From assembly GCA_965369325.1 (NCBI GenBank), contig CBDUQI010000303.1, positions 1 to 5,230 of the forward strand: DNA of 5,230 bases, in the 5' to 3' direction. This stretch comes from CBDUQI01 sp965369325. GTDB taxonomy: Bacteria; Pseudomonadota; Gammaproteobacteria; Steroidobacterales; JBCBZW01. Both the position numbers and the translations under genes were made by a program. This document shows positions 1 through 5,230 of the stretch, piece after piece (position 1 is the first letter of the stretch; every line of letters begins with the position of its first letter). The notes under the pieces were generated by a model. It saw only the letters and a list, made by a program, of their open reading frames with translations, had not been told where the DNA came from and did not search any database.

Positions 1-2702
1 TGCGCACGCTGCGCAGCGCACTGCTGCGCCTGGCGCGCGCATTGCTGGAGCAGCATGATGGCAGCGAGACCATACGTCAGACCGTATCGCCGTTGATGAT
101 TGGTACCAGCGCGGGCGGCATGTCCATTCGCCAGAGCATCGAGCAAATCATCGGTGCCACCTTGGCCGCGAATCGCACGTTGGAACGGACCGCTGCGGGC
201 AGTGGTGATCCGGATGAGCCGCCGCCACTGGTGTTCGACCATATTGAGATCATCGAGGTGTTTGACGATTCGGCGTTGGAGGCGGCGACCGCGTTGCAGT
301 CGATGAAGGATCTGCATCGCTTTGGTGAGGATGTGTTGATCTCCCCTTGGGTGGTGGAGGCCGGACCATGCTTGCGCCGGGTAAGCGCTCGGGTGGATGA
401 GGCGTGGTGGCATCGCGCTGAGATTCTGCGCAAGAACGACAAGCTGGTGTACACGGTGCTGACCGATCGTGCGCGCAACTCCGTCGACATCGTGCCAACT
501 CAGCTTGGCGCGGTGAGCGACTACATCGACAGTATCAGCGGCAATGTAAGTTATCGGCGCGATGTCGCCGAGACCCTGTATCAGATGCTCATTCCACGCA
601 GCATGAAGAACATGATCCCGGATCAGCAGGGGTTGATTATTACCATGGATGAGCATTCGGCCGGCTACCCGTGGGAGATGGTGCAGGATCGCCAGACGGG
701 CGATGACGAGCGCGACATGCCGTTGGCAACACGTATCGGCTTGCTACGTCAGCTTAAGCTGGCAAATGAACAACCACTGACGCCAATTACACTTGACCGC
801 ACCGCTCTGGTGGTCGGTGAGCCGCAGACCAATATGGTGCCGCTGCCAGGTGCGTTACGCGAGGCGCAGGGCGTGGCGGCCACGCTTCGGGCGCACGGCT
901 TCGACATGACCATTTCGATGCAGCAGACTGCGTTTGATGTGTTTACCCGACTGATGGCACGCGACTACAAACTGATGCACTTTGCCGGCCACGGTATCTA
1001 CGAAGTGCACAAGGGTAAGCCAGGCAAGAAGGATGAGATCCGTGCTGGCATGGTGCTGAGTGACAAACTGCTGATAGATGCGGCGATGATCGAGCAGCTA
1101 CCCAAAGTGCCGGAACTGGTATTCATTAACTGCTGCCATCTGGGGGCTATCGGTCCTCGTGATGAGGAGGTAGCTTCGGCGCTCACGGCCAACCGGCATC
1201 GTATTGCGGCTAATCTGGCAACGCAGTTTATCCAGCGCGGAAGTCGCGCCGTGATCGCGGCCGGTTGGGAGGTGTCCGACGCATCGGCCAAGTCATTCGC
1301 CGACACCTTCTACCGGGAGCTGCTGGGTGGCGAGGAGTTTGGCGAGGCCGTAAAAAGTGCGCGGCGAGCGGCCTGGCAGATGGAGCCGCACTTGAACACT
1401 TGGGGCGCATACCAGTGCTACGGCGACAAATCTTATCGTCTGGACTCGGACGTGCGGCGCAAGCGCGAGCGGGTGGTGGTGTTGTCACGCGGGGCGGCTG
1501 TACGGTGGTTGGATAATTTTGCCAGCGGCTCGGACAATCACCGTGAGCAGGAACTGACCCAGTTTGTGGCCGGGCTGCGCGAGGAATGGAAAGACGACGC
1601 TTGCGTGCTGGCGGGCCTGGGTGTTGCCTACGCGCGGGTGCGCCGTTATGCCCGTGCCATTGATTGGTTTGAGCAGGCCCGGTGCACCAACCGGGCGGGG
1701 CTGTCAGTGCGCCAACTGGAGCACACAGTGAATGCGTATACCCGTTATGCAGGCAACGGCGTGCGTGATGAGGACGGTGCCCCAATGAGCCGCGCTTATC
1801 GCGAGCAGTTGTTTCGCCGCGCCGAGGACTTGTTGGAGGCGCTACTGAGTGTCGGTCCGACAGCCGAACGATACTCTCTACGGGCCTCCAATACCAAGCG
1901 TCGGCTGATGGCGCAATTGGAGACCGCCCGGCACCTCTCGCCGCAGGGTTTGAGCGGTAGGGTTGAACAATTGGCAGGCGACTACTGGCGCGCGGTACAA
2001 ATGGGTGGCGCGTTTGATACGGCGGTAGATTACGACGGCTTGTATCCGTTAACCAATGCACTCGCCGCGGTTGTCATTGCCGACTGGCACGGTGTTGATC
2101 TGAGCGAGTCAAGCGGCGAACTGGCGGAGCCACCCGCTGCGGATGCGTTGCAGGGGCAGTTCTGGGCACGCATGCGAGAGGCCGTGGCTGCCAGTGAGCG
2201 CGCGGATGTTTGGGGAGAGATTCACGGCCTGGATCTATCGGTAATTATTCACCTGGGTCGTCGGGACTTGCTGCCCACTGGCAGTGCGGAACGCCGGCGC
2301 GGGACAGTTGATAGAGTATTGCCCCAGAATGGGCGCCACTTGTACGAGGCGTACCGGGCGGTACTGGCGAAAGCCACCGATCGGGAACGTGCGTCCATCT
2401 TGAATCAGATGAAATTTCTGACCGCCGTGCTGGCCGGTGCCGTGCCAGCGCGCGGGACATCTGCGAAACGTACGGCGTACGAAGCGTTGAGCAGTTTGTA
2501 TCTGGCACTGTGTGCGTGCGTGGCAGCGCCGTCGGCGGGCGAGGATGAGCCCGCGTTAAGCGCGCGGGTGGACAACAAACCCGCGCGGAAAAAGTCCATG
2601 CGCAAGAAAGCGATGCGGAAAAAGCCGACGAGCAAAAAGGCGCTCACCCAACCCCCGGCCAGCAAGACATCAGCCAGCAAGGTGAAGAAGAAAAAACGCT
2701 AA
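1..2702 (+). CDS. CHAT-domain (caspase-like) cysteine peptidase with TPR-type C-terminal region and basic tail, 5'-partial
   Basis: Probably an intracellular signal-gated cysteine peptidase; its trigger and substrate are unknown. Residues are numbered from the TTG at 42, but the frame is open to the left edge and that TTG has no Shine-Dalgarno, so the true start lies upstream. Residues about 17-88 contain GTSAGG (21-26) and a later IEIIEVF strand, resembling the C-terminal half of a macro-like fold. CHAT spans about 170-465: PWE at 210-212, HFAGHG with catalytic His probably H317, and FINCCHLG with nucleophile probably C365. The helical GSRAVIAAGWEVSD and WGAYQCYGD blocks typical of the family follow. 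Residues about 518-575 look like a TPR, and 608-680 contain ERYSLRASNTKRR and YPLTNAL motifs seen in TPR-rich regions of such proteins. Residues 844-886 form a Lys/Arg-rich tail. The CHAT call is strong; the flanking domain calls are inference. Confidence 0.9.
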   Translation, partial: RTLRSALLRLARALLEQHDGSETIRQTVSPLMIGTSAGGMSIRQSIEQIIGATLAANRTLERTAAGSGDPDEPPPLVFDHIEIIEVFDDSALEAATALQSMKDLHRFGEDVLISPWVVEAGPCLRRVSARVDEAWWHRAEILRKNDKLVYTVLTDRARNSVDIVPTQLGAVSDYIDSISGNVSYRRDVAETLYQMLIPRSMKNMIPDQQGLIITMDEHSAGYPWEMVQDRQTGDDERDMPLATRIGLLRQLKLANEQPLTPITLDRTALVVGEPQTNMVPLPGALREAQGVAATLRAHGFDMTISMQQTAFDVFTRLMARDYKLMHFAGHGIYEVHKGKPGKKDEIRAGMVLSDKLLIDAAMIEQLPKVPELVFINCCHLGAIGPRDEEVASALTANRHRIAANLATQFIQRGSRAVIAAGWEVSDASAKSFADTFYRELLGGEEFGEAVKSARRAAWQMEPHLNTWGAYQCYGDKSYRLDSDVRRKRERVVVLSRGAAVRWLDNFASGSDNHREQELTQFVAGLREEWKDDACVLAGLGVAYARVRRYARAIDWFEQARCTNRAGLSVRQLEHTVNAYTRYAGNGVRDEDGAPMSRAYREQLFRRAEDLLEALLSVGPTAERYSLRASNTKRRLMAQLETARHLSPQGLSGRVEQLAGDYWRAVQMGGAFDTAVDYDGLYPLTNALAAVVIADWHGVDLSESSGELAEPPAADALQGQFWARMREAVAASERADVWGEIHGLDLSVIIHLGRRDLLPTGSAERRRGTVDRVLPQNGRHLYEAYRAVLAKATDRERASILNQMKFLTAVLAGAVPARGTSAKRTAYEALSSLYLALCACVAAPSAGEDEPALSARVDNKPARKKSMRKKAMRKKPTSKKALTQPPASKTSASKVKKKKR
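570..1440 (+). other. CHAT peptidase domain with His/Cys catalytic pair
   Basis: This is the part of the CDS encoding the peptidase core. It opens with a helix and strand leading to PWEMVQD, the usual P-W-E motif of CHAT domains. The putative catalytic His codon is at 990-992 (HG of HFAGHG). The Cys codon is at 1134-1136, the second Cys of NCCHLG, which aligns with the A-C-x-x-G signature of the family. The 48-residue His-Cys spacing fits the fold. The first Cys (1131-1133) is adjacent, so nucleophile assignment rests on alignment by eye. No key residue appears to be missing, so an active peptidase is expected. Domain edges are approximate. Confidence 0.88.
2571..2699 (+). other. Lys/Arg-rich C-terminal tail of the CHAT protein
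   Basis: The last 43 codons encode a low-complexity basic tail (residues 844-886). It has repeated MRKK and SKK units, a Pro/Ala/Ser spacer and a terminal KKKKR. Acidic residues are absent after the first Asp. It resembles the tails of bacterial histone-H1-like or AlgP-type proteins in composition only. A nucleic-acid- or membrane-surface-binding role is inference; it could also be a disordered solubility or assembly tail. Confidence 0.8.
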
Positions 2703-2773
2703 GCCGGCAACCAGCGTGTGTCCGACATCGGGGTTAACGGTGCCGGGGCGGGCTTAGCGCCATGTAAGGTCAG

Positions 2774-2804
2774 AAAAAAAGGGCGTGTGCCGAAGCACAC
2801 GCCC
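2774..2804 (-). terminator. Rho-independent terminator with C(UUCG)G tetraloop
   Basis: Read on the minus strand, a perfect 10-bp GC-rich stem (GGGCGTGTGC paired with GCACACGCCC, 2781-2790 and 2795-2804) closes a TTCG loop. Seven T residues follow (A7 at 2774-2780 on the plus strand). C(UUCG)G is an exceptionally stable RNA tetraloop and is common in proteobacterial terminators. It lies about 53 bases past the stop codon of the propeller gene, which it must serve. Confidence 0.93.
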
Positions 2805-2824
2805 TCAATTGGCTGGAAGCCTGT

Positions 2825-2850
2825 CTGATCGCGCCGTCAAGCGCGATCAG
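2825..2850 (-). repeat. Perfect 10-bp inverted repeat just after the propeller stop codon
   Basis: CTGATCGCGC (2825-2834) pairs with GCGCGATCAG (2841-2850) around a 6-base loop, starting 7 bases beyond the stop codon at 2858-2860. There is no T tract next to it, so it is not a classic intrinsic terminator. Sitting upstream of the real terminator, it would form a second stable 3'-UTR stem that could protect the transcript from 3' exonucleases or cause pausing. The role is inference. Confidence 0.75.
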
Positions 2851-2857
2851 GCTTAGG

Positions 2858-3190
2858 CTACTGGAAGGTGGTGGATGAGATGTTGCTCAGCCCACAACTG
2901 CCCAGGTCCAGTGACTGGAAGTTCACCGTCAAACCAGATGCACCACCCGGAATGTTCCGGCTGGCGGTGGCGGTGCCGCCGTTATCAGCAGTGGCAAAGC
3001 CGATCGGGCGGGCGTTGTTCAGGCCCACATTTACGTTGCAACCCCCAATGCTGATGGCTGTTGAGCCGGTCTGCAGACCGAAGTAGGTCAGCACACCTGC
3101 GTTGGCGGTACCATCGGTGGTGGTCCAGTTGTTGACCTGTCCAGCAATACCCGGAGCCGTCGGTGCCAGTGTGAACACCGGACCGGGGCC
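2858..3190 (-). other. C-terminal beta-rich accessory domain of the propeller protein
   Basis: Residues about 560-667 form a module distinct from the propeller. It follows a Gly-rich linker, starts near LAPTAPGIAGQVNNWT, and alternates short hydrophobic strands with Gly/Asn/Thr turns. It includes ARPIGFATADNGGTATASR and ends in a Cys-containing strand. Cys 608 and Cys 656 are its only cysteines and could form a disulfide after export. I recall similar C-terminal modules on extracellular proteins of planctomycetes and myxobacteria, where they look like attachment or sorting domains. That comparison is from memory and not verified here. Confidence 0.55.
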
Positions 3191-4861
3191 ACCGCCAACC
3201 GGCTGGCCGACCGCGTAGATGTCGATGGAGTTACCGCCGCCGCCGCCTTCGTTGCGGTTGTCGGTGTACACCGAGATGATGTCGTTCAGCGTGGCCGCCA
3301 GACCGTTATAGTCACCCCACTCGAAACCGTCGGTGATGTTGGGTGAGGTGACGGTGGTCAGACGCTCCAGGGTGCTCCAGTTCTGTGCACCATCGGTGGA
3401 GAAGGTGTAGTACAGGTTGGCACTGGTGCGTGAGGCATCGCCGGTTGTGTCGTAGAACACCAGGTGCACGGTGCCGTCCGGGCCTACCGTCAGCCACTGG
3501 TTCCAGCGGTCAACAGTAAGAATGTCGCCGGTCGGGTGCGGGGTGACCGTCGTCCAGTTATTACCGCCGTCGCTCGAGTAGGCCACCTGAATGCGGGTGT
3601 GGTTGTTGGCTGCCTGGTTGACGTCCGGTGCGTTGGTGTCCGTCCATGCCGCGTAGATGCGGTCAGCGAACGGGCCGTTGCTCTGATCGGTGTCGGCAGA
3701 CACATAGATCCAGGCGCGGCGCGATTCCATCGCTGGGATCGGCCAGTCGAAGCTGCCAAGAGTGGGGGAGATCAGCACGTCAGGCTGGAAAGAGGTGCCG
3801 CCATTCACGGACTTGGCCACCACGATCTCGCGGGCGTTAAAAGCCGGCCAGATGTAGTAGATGTTGCCGGCGCGGTCAGTGGTGATATCCGAGCCAATAC
3901 CGCGTTTGTCATTGGCGCTGGAGAAGCTCGTGACCGGGCTCCAGGTGTTACCGAAGTCGGTGGAACGCGAAAAACGCATGGTGTTGGACTCGTGCCAGGT
4001 CAGGTAGATATTGTCCTGGAACGGTGAGGTGGGTGAGCGGTCAACGTGCAGGAACTCTTTGTCCTCAAAACCGCCAGCGGAAATTTCCCGCCGCGGATCG
4101 TTGCCGGGCTCATCCGCAAGGCTGTCCCAGGTCTGACCGTTGTCATCTGAGCGGTAGAAAAAGTTCTGGCTGCCCAGGGTGGCGGTGTAGACGAACGAGC
4201 CGTCGGACGACCAACCGATGGTTGGATCACAGCAGGTGCCGCCGAGCGGCAGGTCTGCTGATTGGTTCCAGCTGCTGCCACCGTCGTTGGACCAGTGCAT
4301 TTTCTGACCGGAGCCGGGGCCGTTGCTGCCCGCCACCACGATGTCCGGATTGCTCGGGCTGATCTCGACCGTGGACTCGGCGGCGCCATTCGGGCTGGTG
4401 ACTCGTACTTCGCCGTTAAGCGTGCGCACGTTGCCTTCATCATCCAACACCGCATGCGGCGCATCAGTCAGCACGTGCCAGCGGCCGTTGGCTTCGCGTT
4501 GAGTGGCGCGGTAGAACTTCCCGTTCACCAGGAAGCCATTATGCTTGACCAAAAACCACGGCAGGGCACTGCGCGGGTACTGCACAGGGCCTTCACGCAG
4601 CAGACTCGGGTACTCTTTGCGCAATATCACCCGATAGAAGGCCGGAATGCCTTCGCTCTGCTCGGCCTCGTTGGCACTCAGCAGGGCGAGATCTTTTGCG
4701 GTCAGCGCGTAGTTACGGTCGTCCCACGGACCGAACTCGGTTAACCGGGCGTAGTCAACGTCCTGGTCGGCACCGCGTAACTGATCCACCTGCTGCGCGA
4801 AGGCAGCAAACGGAAGCACGGCAAGGCTGGCGATCAGCCAGCGTTTTGAAAATACAGACAT
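2858..4861 (-). CDS. Secreted Asp-box (BNR/sialidase-like) beta-propeller protein
   Basis: A complete 667-residue gene, starting at ATG 4859-4861 with GGGGA 8 bases upstream and ending in TAG. Residues 1-22 form a Sec signal peptide: a basic start, then LIASLAVLPFAAFA with probable cleavage after AFA, before QQ. Six Asp-box motifs (S-x-D-x-G-x-T-W type) occur at 191-198, 238-245, 300-307, 351-358, 429-436 and 488-495, which suits a six-bladed sialidase-like propeller. DKEFLHVD (267-274), GDYNGLA (516-522) and YTDNR (532-536) also occur in sialidase-like proteins of this kind. A Gly/Pro linker (551-562) leads to a beta-rich C-terminal domain with Cys at 608 and 656. I see no FRIP motif, so sialidase activity is not supported; a glycan- or protein-binding or other extracellular role is as likely. 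The gene is probably transcribed from its own 122-base leader or with the barrel gene upstream. Confidence 0.88.
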   Translation of the reverse strand: MSVFSKRWLIASLAVLPFAAFAQQVDQLRGADQDVDYARLTEFGPWDDRNYALTAKDLALLSANEAEQSEGIPAFYRVILRKEYPSLLREGPVQYPRSALPWFLVKHNGFLVNGKFYRATQREANGRWHVLTDAPHAVLDDEGNVRTLNGEVRVTSPNGAAESTVEISPSNPDIVVAGSNGPGSGQKMHWSNDGGSSWNQSADLPLGGTCCDPTIGWSSDGSFVYTATLGSQNFFYRSDDNGQTWDSLADEPGNDPRREISAGGFEDKEFLHVDRSPTSPFQDNIYLTWHESNTMRFSRSTDFGNTWSPVTSFSSANDKRGIGSDITTDRAGNIYYIWPAFNAREIVVAKSVNGGTSFQPDVLISPTLGSFDWPIPAMESRRAWIYVSADTDQSNGPFADRIYAAWTDTNAPDVNQAANNHTRIQVAYSSDGGNNWTTVTPHPTGDILTVDRWNQWLTVGPDGTVHLVFYDTTGDASRTSANLYYTFSTDGAQNWSTLERLTTVTSPNITDGFEWGDYNGLAATLNDIISVYTDNRNEGGGGGNSIDIYAVGQPVGGGPGPVFTLAPTAPGIAGQVNNWTTTDGTANAGVLTYFGLQTGSTAISIGGCNVNVGLNNARPIGFATADNGGTATASRNIPGGASGLTVNFQSLDLGSCGLSNISSTTFQ

Positions 4862-4983
4862 GATGTGGTCCCCAAAAAAAACGAGTTGCTGAGGGTAGCA
4901 GAGGATTAATGCGCATTCATGTCCAAAGTGTTTCCACTTATGTTTACTGGTGTTCGTGTGCCTATGCCGTGCGTTCCGGGGTG
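4862..4983 (-). promoter_or_regulatory. Leader and intergenic region upstream of the propeller gene
   Basis: These 122 bases lie between the barrel stop codon and the propeller ATG. On the minus strand the region contains, in order, a small hairpin AAGTG-GAAA-CACTT (4926-4939) and a near-palindrome centred on AATGCGCATT (4905-4920). A T8 tract (4874-4881) and GGGGA, serving as the ribosome binding site, come last. I could not pick a convincing -35/-10 pair; TTGGAC near 4922-4927 has no good -10 at the right distance. There is no clear intrinsic terminator for the barrel gene, so read-through from it is possible. Confidence 0.5.
4905..4920. promoter_or_regulatory. Candidate operator: 16-bp near-palindrome
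   Basis: ATTAATGCGCATTCAT has a perfect 10-bp palindromic core, AATGCGCATT (4908-4917). AT on the left matches AT on the right, with one mismatched position pair. It lies 44-59 bases upstream of the propeller start codon, where a dimeric repressor or activator could act. No family-specific consensus was recognised, and a single short palindrome can arise by chance. Confidence 0.3.
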
Positions 4984-5230
4984 TTAGAAGTAGGCGTGTA
5001 ACTGCATGAAGTACTGATCAATGTTCTGCAGGTCGTTCTGCGGGATACCATCGTTCAAGCGCACACCAAAACGCAACTGGCCGAACGGCAGCAAGAAATA
5101 TTCGTAGACCAGGCTGAAGCGGTTGCGCTCATCCTCATCCAGATCATCATCGGGATCAAAATGCCCGTAACTGAATTTGAGGTTGTGACCCTGACGCAGC
5201 CACCAGTTCGCTTCGATAAAACTCACCAGT
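4984..5230 (-). CDS. Outer-membrane beta-barrel protein, C-terminal fragment
   Basis: The last 82 codons or so of a gene whose start lies beyond the right edge; the TAA stop is at 4984-4986. An in-frame GTG exists at 5224-5226, but the frame stays open upstream of it (a CTG codon) and the first residues already look like mid-barrel sequence, so I treat it as partial. The sequence alternates aromatic/hydrophobic and polar residues in strand-length runs: ANWWLRQGHNLKFSYGHF, then an acidic loop DPDDDLDEDE, RFSLVYEYFLLPFGQLRFGVRL, and QYFMQLHAYF. The last strand ends in Phe, the signature recognised by the BAM assembly machinery. Porin-like transport is plausible, but the substrate and family cannot be set from this fragment. 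It lies 122 bases upstream of the propeller gene on the same strand. Confidence 0.75.
   Translation of the reverse strand, partial: LVSFIEANWWLRQGHNLKFSYGHFDPDDDLDEDERNRFSLVYEYFLLPFGQLRFGVRLNDGIPQNDLQNIDQYFMQLHAYF

Larger units (their letters stand above)
2703..2857. other. Convergent intergenic region between the CHAT and propeller genes
   Basis: This 155-base region separates the two convergent stop codons and contains no plausible gene. It holds two strong inverted repeats, listed separately. On the plus strand I see no good intrinsic terminator for the CHAT gene. The weak pairings TAAGCC (2700-2705) with GGCTTA (2751-2756), and CCGGCA (2704-2709) with TGCCGG (2741-2746), enclose long loops and have no T tract. 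The hairpin at 2781-2804 is followed on the plus strand only by a mixed TCAATT. Plus-strand transcription may therefore end by Rho or run into the opposing unit. Confidence 0.7.

Noticed and set aside
42..44. TTG as the real start of the CHAT protein
   Set aside because: No Shine-Dalgarno precedes it and the frame continues open to the window edge with protein-like sequence. CHAT proteins of this type are usually much longer at the N-terminus.
99..120. Patatin-like phospholipase motif (GTSAGG resembles G-x-S-x-G)
   Set aside because: No Gly-rich oxyanion loop or DGG/DGA catalytic Asp is visible in the right places. The following helix and IEIIEVFDD strand suit a macro-like fold better. The first part of the domain is outside the window, so this is not fully excluded.
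1228..2061. 277-codon open frame on the minus strand inside the CHAT gene
   Set aside because: It is rich in Pro/Arg/His with no recognisable domain, as expected for the antisense of a GC-rich gene. The plus-strand frame has clear CHAT motifs throughout.
3234..3247. Short CCG microsatellite
   Set aside because: It simply encodes the Gly5 run at residues 539-543 in a loop near the end of the propeller; it is too short to be a notable repeat.
3464..4744. Plus-strand open frames of 187 and 160 codons opposite the propeller gene
   Set aside because: They lie antisense to Asp-box motifs and have Val/Gly/Arg-rich shadow composition with no ribosome binding site or domain of their own.
4870..4900. 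Attenuator formed by a small stem before the T8 tract
   Set aside because: Only TGCT/AGCA (4 bp) can pair, and the stem is separated from the T tract by several bases, too weak for intrinsic termination.
4926..4939. Hairpin AAGTG-GAAA-CACTT as a terminator of the barrel gene
   Set aside because: The stem is only 5 bp, AT-containing and followed by mixed sequence with no T run. It may form in RNA thanks to the GNRA loop but is not a credible terminator.

Overview
The window is GC-rich bacterial DNA with three protein genes and no RNA gene, CRISPR array or mobile element that I can see. A Gram-negative proteobacterium is likely, most plausibly a gammaproteobacterium. The reasons are a Sec signal peptide on one product, a C-terminal outer-membrane beta-barrel ending in Phe on another, and a C(UUCG)G intrinsic terminator. 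The taxonomy is inference, since no marker gene is present.

Layout. Positions 1-2702 (+) hold the 3' part of a large multidomain protein that is open at the left edge. In order, it carries a possible macro-like segment, a CHAT (caspase/separase-like) protease domain with a His-Cys pair, a TPR-type helical region and a Lys/Arg-rich tail. Positions 2703-2857 are a convergent intergenic region with two strong inverted repeats. The one at 2774-2804 is a very good intrinsic terminator for the minus-strand gene. Positions 2858-4861 (-) encode a complete 667-residue secreted Asp-box (BNR) beta-propeller protein with a separate C-terminal beta-rich domain. Positions 4862-4983 are a 122-base leader with a near-palindrome and a T8 tract. 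Positions 4984-5230 (-) hold the C-terminal end of an outer-membrane beta-barrel protein, cut by the right edge.

How they relate. The CHAT protein belongs to a broad class of intracellular peptidase modules often linked to signal-gated conflict or cell-death responses. It faces the other two genes convergently, so a shared operon is ruled out. The barrel gene lies upstream of the propeller gene on the same strand. Both products are exported, but the 122-base gap leaves co-transcription open. The most interesting object is the CHAT protein, whose N-terminal part lies outside the window.
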